A stretch of 41,010 nucleotides of DNA from Clostridia bacterium. GTDB lineage: Bacteria > Bacillota > Clostridia > Oscillospirales > Acutalibacteraceae. Both the position numbers and the translations under genes were made by a program. A model generated the notes under the pieces. It was given only the letters and a program-made list of their open reading frames with translations. It was not told where the DNA came from and did not search any database. Positions 1 through 7,652 of the stretch are shown here, piece after piece; position 1 is the first letter of the stretch; every line of letters starts with the position of its first letter. The stretch spans positions 1 to 41,010 of the forward strand of contig JAFRUA010000060.1 in NCBI GenBank assembly GCA_017434855.1, in the 5' to 3' direction.

Positions 1-160
1 ATCTGCGATACTGACGTATCTTTTTCCTTCAACCGGCTTCCGGTTCCCTTTCCGCCGGTCTCCGAAATTACTGAAGAGTATCTCTTCACTCATTTTCATC
101 TCGGGTTCCTTTTCATCGTTGTTTAATTTTCAAGGTTCTCTGCCATTTCTTCCGAAACAG
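1..160 (-). other. Structured transcript leader, probably 5' leader of an rRNA operon off the left edge
   Basis: This is the start of a leftward transcript made by the promoter at 168-196. It carries the motif CCTTGAAAATTAAAC (minus strand, 121-135), which resembles the conserved leader and spacer element found before 16S and 23S rRNA genes in Firmicutes. Three perfect small hairpins follow: GAAGAG/CTCTTC at 73-87, AACCGG/CCGGTT at 31-45 and GATAC/GTATC at 7-20. No open reading frame starts here. The rRNA gene itself is not in the window, so the assignment is inference from the leader motif and promoter strength. A leader of another highly expressed RNA is the alternative. Confidence 0.55.
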
Positions 161-167
161 CTTCGCC

Positions 168-196
168 ATTCTATCACAATCATTCCCCTTTGTCAA
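168..196 (-). promoter_or_regulatory. Strong sigma-A promoter firing leftward
   Basis: On the minus strand the -35 is TTGACA (191-196) and the -10 is TAGAAT (168-173), with exactly 17 bp between. Upstream (197-245) are A-tracts on the minus strand that would serve as an UP element. This composition is typical of rRNA promoters. Transcription should start near position 161. Confidence 0.8.
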
Positions 197-286
197 CCCT
201 TTTTCAAAACTTTTTTCTCCCTTTTCTCCTTTTTTATTTTGTTTTTAATACGCTCCCGGGCGTTTTTGTGATCCCTCCTTTTTAAC

Positions 287-302
287 CCACAATATCTTGT
301 GG
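287..302. promoter_or_regulatory. NrdR-box-like palindrome without an nrd gene
   Basis: CCACAATATCTTGTGG is a 16-bp dyad close to the NrdR box consensus (acaCwAtATaTwGtgt). A partial second copy, CACTAAATCTGT, lies at 328-339, about 40 bp away. No ribonucleotide reductase gene is in the window. The rest of 200-435 holds only AT-rich sequence and the terminator at 372-406. The match is by eye and the function is unproven. Confidence 0.3.
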
Positions 303-371
303 TCCGTTTTGCTTTTCCTTTTTAATGCACTAAATCTGTACCGTCCCGACAATCCGCGCATCAACAAATGA

Positions 372-406
372 AACCGGCAGGCCGTACCGCGTACCACCTG
401 CCGGTT
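372..406 (-). terminator. Hairpin terminator of the CotH/secreted operon
   Basis: A perfect 10-bp stem AACCGGCAGG/CCTGCCGGTT (372-381 and 397-406) lies 30 bp beyond the stop of the gene at 436-1035. The following run is only moderately T-rich (TCATTTGTTG on the minus strand), so termination may be incomplete. Confidence 0.6.
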
Positions 407-435
407 GTGCTTTTATAATAGGACCCCCGCTTGCG

Positions 436-1035
436 TTATTTCGCGATCCGTACAAACGAGAAGATCGCGTGCAGGAAGTTGTAGGACATCATGGCGACAA
501 AGGCGAACGGCAGGAACGGGTTGCCCACCGGGAAGCCGCTGTTCGCCGCGTCTTTCAGTTCAGAAATCGACGGGAAGAAGTCGCTCAGCTTCGGGCTGGT
601 CAGAACTTTGAAGGCGTCCTTCACGACCTTTTTGTACATCTCCTTGGAGGAGATGACCGTGTAGCTGCGGGAGAGCAGCACCTCGTCGCCGCGCCGGACG
701 TCAACTGTGAGCGCGCCGGTCGCCTTGACCTTGTAGCAATAGCGTTCCGCCTCGTTTTCTTTCAGGTGATAGACTGCCGCGCCGTTGACATAAACGTCCG
801 CCGGAACTGTATCCAGATAGTGGACCCACAGCTCGTCGCCGACGGCGATCTCTCTATTCGCTTCGTCACTGGAAAAGCCGTAGCCCATGCCGAGCAGATT
901 GCTTTCTTCATAGATGTTCAGCTCCGGCGTAAATGTATACAGCTCGTCGTCATCGTCATCCGCTGCGAACGCGCACGGTACCAGGCTCAAAAGCAGAAGC
1001 ACTGCCAACAACAAAGACAAAAATCGTTTTTTCAT
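436..1035 (-). CDS. Small exported protein of unknown function
   Basis: The protein has 199 residues when started at the ATG at 1035. An in-frame ATG lies six codons upstream, but the ribosome site GAAAGGA falls inside those codons, so the downstream start is preferred. A signal peptide (MKKRFLSLLLAVLLLLSL, cleavage near AFA) is followed by an Asp-rich stretch, DDDDDE. The middle is beta-rich with no domain I recognise. The C-terminal 30 residues are hydrophobic and aromatic (FLPFAFVAMMSYNFLHAIF), resembling tails of neighbouring secreted proteins. It is last in a run with the two CotH genes: only 32 bp separate it from the upstream stop and no terminator intervenes. It is probably cotranscribed and envelope-located. 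Confidence 0.75.
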   Translation of the reverse strand: MKKRFLSLLLAVLLLLSLVPCAFAADDDDDELYTFTPELNIYEESNLLGMGYGFSSDEANREIAVGDELWVHYLDTVPADVYVNGAAVYHLKENEAERYCYKVKATGALTVDVRRGDEVLLSRSYTVISSKEMYKKVVKDAFKVLTSPKLSDFFPSISELKDAANSGFPVGNPFLPFAFVAMMSYNFLHAIFSFVRIAK

Positions 1036-1067
1036 AGGGATACATCCTTTCATTCATTATTTAAATA

Positions 1068-3059
1068 TTACTTAAAAACGCTGATGAAGGCCTTCCACAT
1101 TTTGACGAAGAAGTCCTTGATCTTTTGCCAGAAAGTCTCAACGGTGTTCTTTTCGCGGAACTGCGCGTAAAGCACCGTGTACTCCTCCGTCAGGGTGATC
1201 CGGTCGCCGGGGTGATAGGTCTTGCCCGAACCGTCCGCTTTGGTATTCCAGCCGTCAAACACGCGGCCCTGCGGCAGCGTGATGTCGCCGTTCCCCGTGA
1301 TCTTGCGCACGGCCAGGGTGTCGCCGACCTGAGAGATCGGCGTGACCAGCGCCCATTCGTCAGAGAACGCGCCGTTGAGGTCATAGTGCAGGCACGCGCC
1401 GGTTTCACCGAAACCGGTATGCAGCGCGGCGGTTCTGCCCGCAACAAATTCGGTGCTTTGCGCGGCGACGTCCTGCCATGCGGCCTTGGTCGCGTCCACG
1501 TTTGTGGTGCCGAAGTGATCCCAGCGCACGCCGTTCAGCGCGGCGGAGGTGCCGATCGCGTCGATCAGGGCTGCCATATCGGCGTTGACCGCTTCAAACA
1601 CGCCCGCGTCACGCATTGCGGTCCAGCGCGCCTTCGCTGCGGTGCGGATCTCCGGCTGCGCAAAGGCGGCGGAAAGCACGGAGGGGATGCCCTCCTTCCC
1701 CATTTGATTGGCCCACCAGTAGTCGGTGCTTGAAAGCTTTACACCCAGGTGCTGATGCCGGATGCCAAACGCGTTGTCCATATCCCACACGGGAGCAAAG
1801 ACCAGCTTCGATTCCCCTTCCGGCTTGTAGGCAAAGAAGCTGGAGAATCCGGAGTCAAAATTCATGGACAGCTCTTGCAGCAGGTACATATTGACCAGAG
1901 ATGCCACGTCAAAGTAGTCGCTGTAGTGTTTGCCTTCGGCATTGTATCCCGTTTCGGAATACAGCGCCTCGGTCCCGGCGTTGACAAAGTCGGCGATGTA
2001 ATTCACCTCGGCCTTGCTCGCATACTCCGGCGATTTGATGACCACCGGCTGGCCGTTGTCTGTCACAAAGCCGCAGGGCTCTTCGTTGTATCTGCCGCCG
2101 TACTCATACTCCAGCAGATAGCCGCCGGTGATGTCGTCGGGGTCGGTGGGGATCTGCGCCCACTTGCGGGAACCGGCCACGTTGCCGGCCTGCACCGCGC
2201 CGTTGGCGCCCGTGCCCTGCAGCGGGAGCGACTCGATATCCACATCGGGGTTCGCGTCTTCGTTGGCGTCCTCCAGGTCGTTGATATCAATGCGGCTGCT
2301 GCCGATCTCTACGCTCTCACAGATCACATAGTTGCCCATGTAGTTTCCGTTGATGTACAGGTCCACATGCCGGAACGCGGAGGTGTGCGGCAGACCGAAT
2401 GCGTCCGCAAACAGCCAGCCGTAATCGTTGTGGATCAAAGAGGGGTCGCCGTGGTTCGCGATCAGCGTCCATTTTTTGGCTTTGGCCATGCCGAGCAGCT
2501 TGGTCTTTTTGTCAAACTTGATGTTGTAGGGCTTTTTGGGATGGTTCCAGGTGGCGTTGCCGCGGCCCTTGATCTGCTTGAGCGCCGCGCCGTCCAGCAC
2601 GATCTCGCCGTCCTCAACGGTTGTGATCACGGCCTTCTCTTTGTTTTCCTTGTTCGCGTGGATATAATCGAGCGAACCGGATTCCGTCTGGATATAGACC
2701 GCGGGAATGTTTTCGGACTGAAGACACTTCAGGGTATAATTGCGCATACCCTGCTTCACCAGCAGCGTGGCGCCGGGCGCAAAGACGTCCGTCACGTCGC
2801 CGTCATGCAGCGTGACGTCGCCAACCTTCAGCGTGTCACCGCCGGTGAAATTGACCTTCACGGCAGACAGATCGCAGTTTGCCGGGAAAAACAGATAATA
2901 GGTGAGGTTCTTTTTGTTGTACCACGTACGGATGGCGGTGTTGTCATTCTCGAACAGCGTCACACGCAGGTCAAGCGTCGACGCAGCCTCGGCCGGAAGG
3001 AGCGCCGCCAAAGGGACAAGCACCAGAATGGCGAGCAGAACGGATAAGATTTTTTTCAT
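1068..3059 (-). CDS. Secreted CotH-family kinase-fold protein with InlB-type repeat (copy 1)
   Basis: The protein has 663 residues. Residues 1-26 are a signal peptide, about 28-115 a beta-sandwich-like region, and about 116-540 the CotH domain. CotH features seen are the GRGNATW motif (165-171) followed by KKPYNIKFDKK, the DLYINGNYMGNY segment (233-244) and the metal-binding-type PVWDMDNAFG (423-432, Asp426 and Asp428). A Listeria-Bacteroides (InlB B) repeat follows at about 555-632, with its typical FDGWNTKADGSG. The tail FWQKIKDFFVKMWKAF is amphipathic. B. subtilis CotH is an atypical protein kinase that phosphorylates spore coat proteins. Here the protein is exported, so a surface substrate is inferred. 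It lies 44 bp downstream of a close paralogue with ribosome site AGGAGGG. A calcium-binding or adhesin role is possible instead. Confidence 0.85.
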   Translation of the reverse strand: MKKILSVLLAILVLVPLAALLPAEAASTLDLRVTLFENDNTAIRTWYNKKNLTYYLFFPANCDLSAVKVNFTGGDTLKVGDVTLHDGDVTDVFAPGATLLVKQGMRNYTLKCLQSENIPAVYIQTESGSLDYIHANKENKEKAVITTVEDGEIVLDGAALKQIKGRGNATWNHPKKPYNIKFDKKTKLLGMAKAKKWTLIANHGDPSLIHNDYGWLFADAFGLPHTSAFRHVDLYINGNYMGNYVICESVEIGSSRIDINDLEDANEDANPDVDIESLPLQGTGANGAVQAGNVAGSRKWAQIPTDPDDITGGYLLEYEYGGRYNEEPCGFVTDNGQPVVIKSPEYASKAEVNYIADFVNAGTEALYSETGYNAEGKHYSDYFDVASLVNMYLLQELSMNFDSGFSSFFAYKPEGESKLVFAPVWDMDNAFGIRHQHLGVKLSSTDYWWANQMGKEGIPSVLSAAFAQPEIRTAAKARWTAMRDAGVFEAVNADMAALIDAIGTSAALNGVRWDHFGTTNVDATKAAWQDVAAQSTEFVAGRTAALHTGFGETGACLHYDLNGAFSDEWALVTPISQVGDTLAVRKITGNGDITLPQGRVFDGWNTKADGSGKTYHPGDRITLTEEYTVLYAQFREKNTVETFWQKIKDFFVKMWKAFISVFK

Positions 3060-3103
3060 CGCAAAACCCTCCTGTGTTCTCTTGTTGATTCAACGGGTGA
3101 TCT

Positions 3104-5146
3104 TTATTCAAAGATGCTGACAAATGCCTTCCACATTTTCACAAAGAAATCCTTGATTTTTTGCCAGAAGGAGCGGTTCTTTTCTTTGATGGTCTCGCCG
3201 GTGGTCATCGGCCGCCACTGGGCATAAAGCGTCGTGGTCCGCGCGGTGAGCGTGATCTGATCGCCGGGCTGATAGGCTGTACCGCTGCCGTCGGGCGCGG
3301 TGTTCCAGCCGTCGAAGGTTTGACCGTTCGGCGCGGCGATCCCCTCGCGGCGGGCGTCTGTGTTCAGGACGGTAACGGTGTCGCCGATCAGAGTGATCGA
3401 CGGCTCAAAGACCAGGCCGGCGCCGCCGTTGTTGTCGTAATAAATCATGGCGGCGTCCGCGGAAAAGCCCTTGTTCAGATACTGCGCACGCTGCGTCTGA
3501 AAATGTGTGCCGGTCTGCACCATGTTGGCATAGGCGGCCTGATTGTCGGAAAACGCGGCTGCGGAAAAGTGATTCCAGCGAATGGCGTTCATCGCGCCGG
3601 ACGCGGACAGCCGGGACGCCAGCGCATCTTCAAACGCGGTCAACTGCGCCACACCGTCGGCATCGTTGAACGCCTGCCACGCCGCAGAGACAACGTCTCT
3701 GAAATCCTCGTGCCGATAGGCCAGCCGGAAGACGGTGGGCGTATTGCTCGCGCCGCCCCACGAGTTCGTATAGTTCAGCGAATTGACATACCAGATGGAC
3801 GGGTCGCCGATGCGCAGGCCGTAGCGCGCGTCATACGGGTCGCCCATGGCGTGGTCGAAGTCCCACACCGGCGACGCGACGAATTTGTCCGCGTCCCGAT
3901 CCAGATAGAAGTAGCAGCTGGACTGACCGGCGTCCACATCGATGGCAAACTCTTCCAGCAGATACATCTTTGCAAGCATCGGGACGTCAAAGTATTCGCT
4001 GTAGTGCTTTCCTTCGGCGTTGTAACCCGTCGGAGACAGCAGTGCCGCCTCTGCCGCGTTCCAGAAGGCGCTGACGTATGCCACCTCGGCTTCGGATGCG
4101 TACTCCGGCTCTTTCACGACCACGCACTGCCCGGCGTTGGACACAAAGCCGCTGATCTCGTTGTTATAGCGTTCGCCGAATTCACACTCCAGCAGATAAC
4201 CGCCGGTGACGTTTTCCGGTTCGTTCGGGAGACTGACCCATTTGCGGCTGCCTTTGACTGAGGCGCTTTGGACCGCGCCGTCTGCACCGGTGCCGGAAGC
4301 CGGCAGACTTTCGATATCGACGTCGGGATTGGCGCTTTCGTTATCTTTGGACAAGTCATGAATGTCAACACGGTCGCTGCCGATCTCCACGCTTTCGCAA
4401 AGGATGTAGTTGCCGAGGTACGCCCCGTTGACATACAGGTCCACATGGCGATACTCCGATGAAAACGCCAGCCCGAGCAGGTTCGCCATCTCCCACGCGG
4501 TCGGGTTGCGCAGCAGGGATGAATCCAGATAGGACGCCAGCAGCGTCCACTTCTTCGCCTTCGGCATGCCGAGCAGCTTGGTTTTCTTGTCGAACTTGAT
4601 GTTGTACGGCTTTTTCGACAGTCCCCATGTGGCGTTGCCGCGGCCCTTCATCTGCTTGAGCGCCGCGCCGTCCAGATCGATCTCGCCGTTTTCGACCGTC
4701 GTGATGACGGCCTTTTCCTTGTTCTCTTTGTTCGCGTGGATGTAATCAAGCGAGCCGGATTCCGTCTGGATATAGACCGACGGAATGTTCGCCGACTGAT
4801 AACACTTCACGGTGAAGCTGTTTTCGCCGACAGAAACGGCATAGCTTTCATCCGCAGCAAACGCGTCCGTCACGTCGCCATCGTGCAGCGTGACGTCGCC
4901 GACCGTCAGCGTATCACCGCCGGTGAAGTTGACCTTCAGTGCAGAGGCGTCGGCGTCCGCCGGCAGGAACAGGTCATAGCTGCCGTCGTTTTTGTTGTAC
5001 CACGCCTTGATCACGGTCTTGTCGCTGGAAAACGGCGTCACGCGCAGATCGAGCGTCGACGCGGCCTGGGCCGGAAGGAGCGCCGCCATGGGGATGAGCA
5101 TCAGCATGGCAAGCAGGACGGATAAAAGCTTTTTGCAGAGTTTCAT
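3104..5146 (-). CDS. Secreted CotH-family kinase-fold protein with InlB-type repeat (copy 2)
   Basis: The protein has 680 residues and starts at ATG 5146, with GGAG nine bases upstream; the TTG one codon earlier is ignored. It has the same architecture as its downstream neighbour: signal peptide, beta region, CotH domain (GRGNATW, KKPYNIKFDKK, DLYVNGAYLGNY, PVWDFDHAMG), one InlB B repeat (FDGWNTAPDGSG) and tail FWQKIKDFFVKMWKAF. The segment from VYIQTESGSLDYIHANKENK onward is almost identical in both copies, whereas the substrate-side regions between the catalytic motifs differ, as in a tandem duplication followed by divergence. It is first in its operon, behind the promoter at 5202-5230. The putative metal-binding Asp pair is kept in both copies, so neither looks dead. 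Confidence 0.85.
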   Translation of the reverse strand: MKLCKKLLSVLLAMLMLIPMAALLPAQAASTLDLRVTPFSSDKTVIKAWYNKNDGSYDLFLPADADASALKVNFTGGDTLTVGDVTLHDGDVTDAFAADESYAVSVGENSFTVKCYQSANIPSVYIQTESGSLDYIHANKENKEKAVITTVENGEIDLDGAALKQMKGRGNATWGLSKKPYNIKFDKKTKLLGMPKAKKWTLLASYLDSSLLRNPTAWEMANLLGLAFSSEYRHVDLYVNGAYLGNYILCESVEIGSDRVDIHDLSKDNESANPDVDIESLPASGTGADGAVQSASVKGSRKWVSLPNEPENVTGGYLLECEFGERYNNEISGFVSNAGQCVVVKEPEYASEAEVAYVSAFWNAAEAALLSPTGYNAEGKHYSEYFDVPMLAKMYLLEEFAIDVDAGQSSCYFYLDRDADKFVASPVWDFDHAMGDPYDARYGLRIGDPSIWYVNSLNYTNSWGGASNTPTVFRLAYRHEDFRDVVSAAWQAFNDADGVAQLTAFEDALASRLSASGAMNAIRWNHFSAAAFSDNQAAYANMVQTGTHFQTQRAQYLNKGFSADAAMIYYDNNGGAGLVFEPSITLIGDTVTVLNTDARREGIAAPNGQTFDGWNTAPDGSGTAYQPGDQITLTARTTTLYAQWRPMTTGETIKEKNRSFWQKIKDFFVKMWKAFVSIFE

Positions 5147-5201
5147 CAATATCGTCTCCTTTATGTCATTTCGGTCGGGCAGTCAGCCCACTTATAAGAG
5201 C

Positions 5202-5230
5202 ATCATACCTTTTTTGACAAGTCCTGTCAA
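5202..5230 (-). promoter_or_regulatory. Promoter of the CotH operon with palindromic operator over the -35
   Basis: The minus strand has TTGACA (5225-5230), a 17-bp spacer and TATGAT (5202-5207). The -35 is one arm of a 17-bp inverted repeat TTGACA-AGTCC-TGTCAA (5214-5230, read on the plus strand). A repressor bound there would block RNA polymerase. Whether the palindrome is bound by anything is inference. Confidence 0.7.
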
Positions 5231-5237
5231 TCGAAAT

Positions 5238-5266
5238 GGAGTGAACAGCGCAGTGCAGGGAGTGAA
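5238..5266. repeat. Direct repeat GGAGTGAA spaced 21 bp, upstream of the CotH promoter
   Basis: Two identical octamers (5238-5245 and 5259-5266) have starts exactly 21 bp apart, two helical turns, and sit just upstream of the -35 region. This spacing suits a dimeric or paired activator bound to one face of DNA. Chance remains possible. Confidence 0.35.
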
Positions 5267-5304
5267 TCGTTGGAACCGTCTTTTGAAAGCACCGCCGGGG
5301 ACAA

Positions 5305-6591
5305 TCAGGCCCCTTGTGCTGCGGGCAGCAAGGCCGGCACTGTCTGACTGATCTGCAGCCAGGCTTCTTTGATCTCTTTCAGGACTGCGTTGAAAACAAC
5401 GTTCAGGTGGTTCAGGAAGGACGACACATCCTCCTTGGAAAACGGCGCCGGGTCCGCAAGTCCTTCCGGCCGCGGGTCCCTGATCGGGAAGCGCTCTGCC
5501 CAGCCCAGCTTTGCCGCGATCCGGTCCGGAAAGCTGCAATTGTTGACCCTTTGACCGGGGCGGAACAGGTCGGCCGCGCCGTAGACAAACACGGGCACAT
5601 TGGCCGACGTGTGCGAGGAACCGTGGAAGGCATATTCCCCGGCGGCATCGTCAAAGTACAGATCACCGGTCTCATGGTCGGCGGTCACGATCACCAGGGT
5701 GTGCCCGTCCGCACGGGCGAATTCCACTGCTGCCGCCACGGCGTTGTCAAAGCCCGCCACGGCCTCGGCCGTCTGCGCACGCTTTTCCGGATAATCCACC
5801 AGGCCGTCGGTCTGATCGTCTGCAAATTTGTCGATGTGGGCGCCCTCCACCATCAGGAAGAATCCGTCCGGCGCGTCCACGCTCAAAAGGGAGATCGATT
5901 TCTGCGTCATCTCCGCCAATGTGGGGCTGCTTTTGGACGGCGTCAAGCGCCAGCAATCCCCCGGAAGCTGCGCAAAAGAGCGCGTGCCGGGCTTCAGGTC
6001 GCGCAGCTCCATCACGTTTGAAACATAGGTCCAGCCGTGCGTCGTGACGGCATCTTCACTTGCGCTTTCGGTCTTTGCACCCCAGATCAGATCAAAGCCC
6101 GATTCCAACTGCTGCGCAGTGATGATGGGCTCGTCATTGCGCGACAGGGCGTGCGCCGAATACCCCGCCGGCGTGGCACCGGTGGTTTTGTCTGTGGTCA
6201 CAACGCCGACGCGCATCCCATGCAGCGCGGCATTTTCGGTGATGGAACGCGGCACGGCATTGATGAAGCGAAATGCATCGGCAAACACGCCGACCTGCCC
6301 GTTTTTGACGCGCACGCCGCAGGACAGCGCCGTGGCCCCGGCCGCGGAATCGGTGACGCCGGAGGAATACGACCGCGTCCGCGACCAGCCGGCGAGGTCG
6401 GCATTCTGCTCCATAAAGAGCGAATACCCCTCCTGCTCGGCCAGGCGCAGATGGTTATAGCCCATGCCGTCGCCGATCATAAAGATGACGTTGTTGATCT
6501 CCGGCGCTTTGACCGCTGCGTTTGCCGCCGGAAGGCAGGTGATGCTGAACAGCATCAGGATCGCCAGCAGAACCGATAAAGACTTTTTCAT
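5305..6591 (-). CDS. Secreted alkaline phosphatase (PhoA family)
   Basis: The protein has 428 residues; a signal peptide (MKKSLSVLLAILMLF, cleavage near ANA) exports it. PhoA-family landmarks are in order: IGDGMG (39-44) with metal-ligand Asp41, TDSAAGATAL (80-89) with nucleophile Ser82, TTDKTTGATPAGYSAH (132-147), EGAHIDK (249-255), TADHETGD (303-310) and a final HTS (His327). All metal ligands and the nucleophile appear present, so it should hydrolyse phosphomonoesters outside the cell. The C-terminal 60 residues add a helix-rich extension beyond the last ligand. The ribosome site GGAGG is seven bases before the ATG. It follows the Ig-like gene by 41 bp and lies upstream of the CotH operon, which has its own promoter. 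No PhoP box was recognised. Confidence 0.9.
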   Translation of the reverse strand: MKKSLSVLLAILMLFSITCLPAANAAVKAPEINNVIFMIGDGMGYNHLRLAEQEGYSLFMEQNADLAGWSRTRSYSSGVTDSAAGATALSCGVRVKNGQVGVFADAFRFINAVPRSITENAALHGMRVGVVTTDKTTGATPAGYSAHALSRNDEPIITAQQLESGFDLIWGAKTESASEDAVTTHGWTYVSNVMELRDLKPGTRSFAQLPGDCWRLTPSKSSPTLAEMTQKSISLLSVDAPDGFFLMVEGAHIDKFADDQTDGLVDYPEKRAQTAEAVAGFDNAVAAAVEFARADGHTLVIVTADHETGDLYFDDAAGEYAFHGSSHTSANVPVFVYGAADLFRPGQRVNNCSFPDRIAAKLGWAERFPIRDPRPEGLADPAPFSKEDVSSFLNHLNVVFNAVLKEIKEAWLQISQTVPALLPAAQGA

Positions 6592-6632
6592 AAAAACAGC
6601 CTCCTGTCCGATTATTATGATGTTCAGAGCGG

Positions 6633-7061
6633 TTATACCGCGGCGCCGACCGTGAAAGTCACGCTCGACGTCATCTTTTCCAGATTTGTAAAGTATTCAA
6701 ACGTGAGGCGGTACATCCCGGCGTCAAGCGTCTTTCCGTACACCAGCGGCAGGTTCACATGCAGCGTCCCGGTTTCACCCGGGTCGAGCATCCGCAGAAC
6801 CTCGATCACGACATAGTTCCCGCTCTTTTTGAGCGCCGCCCACCCGAGGGGCGTGCGCTGCTCAATCGTGAAGGCGTCAAGACCGTACCCGATCGCGTCT
6901 TTGGTATTGTTTGTAATCGTCAGATCAAACGATTCGGTCGCCGTGGTGATCGCGGGCACGGACACCTGCACGTCGCCCGTGGACTTTGCGGGAACCAGCA
7001 TCATGAAAAACGCCAGAACGGCGGCAAAGATTCTTTTGAAGAAGGAAGAAATGCGCTGCAT
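6633..7061 (-). CDS. Small exported Ig-like beta-sandwich protein
   Basis: The protein has 142 residues. An N-terminal hydrophobic helix (residues 8-25, ending at PAKS) is followed by a single Ig-like domain with pattern DLTITNNTKDAIGYG...IEQRTPLGW, then LDPGETGTLHVNL and MYRLTFEYF. This pattern matches the bacterial Ig-like domains found in small clostridial lipoproteins and exported proteins, where the strand order is tolerant and the binding partner unknown. The ribosome site is GAAAGGGG. The gene is a distant paralogue of the next gene to the right, and a terminator lies between them, so its expression may depend on read-through. The phosphatase gene follows after 41 bp with no terminator. 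Confidence 0.65.
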   Translation of the reverse strand: MQRISSFFKRIFAAVLAFFMMLVPAKSTGDVQVSVPAITTATESFDLTITNNTKDAIGYGLDAFTIEQRTPLGWAALKKSGNYVVIEVLRMLDPGETGTLHVNLPLVYGKTLDAGMYRLTFEYFTNLEKMTSSVTFTVGAAV

Positions 7062-7094
7062 AAAAGCACCCCTTTCAATGAAAAAACCAAAGAA

Positions 7095-7122
7095 TAAAAG
7101 ATAAGCCGCCCGAAGACGGCTT
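7095..7122 (-). terminator. UUCG-loop terminator between the two Ig-like genes
   Basis: The minus strand forms AAGCCGTC-TTCG-GGCGGCTT (7103-7122), an 8-bp stem with a stable TTCG tetraloop, followed by ATCTTTTATTCTTT. It lies just after the stop of the gene at 7135 and before the ribosome site of the next, so it probably attenuates rather than isolates. Confidence 0.75.
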
Positions 7123-7134
7123 GGTTTGATTCAC

Positions 7135-7554
7135 TTATTCGGCTGCGGCGCTGAACGCGTACTCTGTGGTGAAGGTCCGGTTCTTGGTCAGCCAGCCGTT
7201 TGTTGTCTTGAACGTGAAGGTCATGACATAGTCCCCGATGGCCAGGGGCGAACCGAAGTTGACCGTGATCGTGTCCGTCATGGTGCTGTCAAGACTCTCA
7301 AACGCCGCGGCAACAAAAGCGCCGTCGATCTCGACCCAACCCTCCGGCGTCTTGGTCTCAAGCTTGAATTCGTCAGGCACGCAGACCACGCTGCGGTTGG
7401 TGCCGTTTTCAAAGGTGATCACAGCCTCCTGCACGCCGGCTTCGATCGGCTCTGCCTTTGCGTCCATCTTGTCGGGATAGTACGGCAGAATGAACGAGAT
7501 TGCAACCAACAGCGTTGCAATGAATGCTTTGAATTTGGCCGGGAAGTTTTTCAT
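7135..7554 (-). CDS. Small exported Ig-like protein, paralogue of the following gene
   Basis: The protein has 139 residues from the ATG at 7554, chosen because GAAAGGA lies ten bases upstream; the ORF could open seven codons earlier at a start overlapping that site. The N-terminus is basic (MKNFPAKFKAF) and followed by a hydrophobic segment (IATLLVAISFIL), so it is exported or membrane-anchored. The remainder is one Ig-like domain: AVITFENGTNRSVVC, KLETKTPEGWVEI, and a closing DYVMTFTFKT strand. The match to its neighbour covers the whole domain, including the K/RTPxGW turn. It is first in a possible F-E-phosphatase unit, behind an extended -10 promoter. No enzymatic residues are visible; a binding or scaffold role is a guess. 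Confidence 0.65.
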   Translation of the reverse strand: MKNFPAKFKAFIATLLVAISFILPYYPDKMDAKAEPIEAGVQEAVITFENGTNRSVVCVPDEFKLETKTPEGWVEIDGAFVAAAFESLDSTMTDTITVNFGSPLAIGDYVMTFTFKTTNGWLTKNRTFTTEYAFSAAAE

Positions 7555-7587
7555 AGAATCAAATCCTTTCATCATAGTGATAAGTTT

Positions 7588-7596
7588 ATTATAACA
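7588..7596 (-). promoter_or_regulatory. Extended -10 promoter for the Ig-like gene
   Basis: The minus strand shows TGTTATAAT (TATAAT at 7588-7593). No convincing -35 is found at 16-18 bp, which is acceptable for an extended -10 promoter. The AT-rich stretch 7600-7640 lies upstream. Confidence 0.55.
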
Positions 7597-7652
7597 TAGT
7601 TTTCCGAATCAAATTTACAAAATCGAAAATTAGTTGCTTTTCTTTGATATGC

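Noticed and set aside
265-285. Resemblance of GTGATCCCTCCTTTTTAA to the 3' end of 16S rRNA
   Set aside because: The core GGATCACCTCC is not matched exactly and no other 16S sequence is present; the minus strand simply reads as a chance AAAGGAGGGATCAC.
1749-3047. 432-codon open frame on the plus strand opposite the first CotH gene
   Set aside because: It mirrors the codon structure of the GC-rich CotH gene, has no ribosome site, and its translation shows no recognisable domain while the opposite strand shows CotH motifs.
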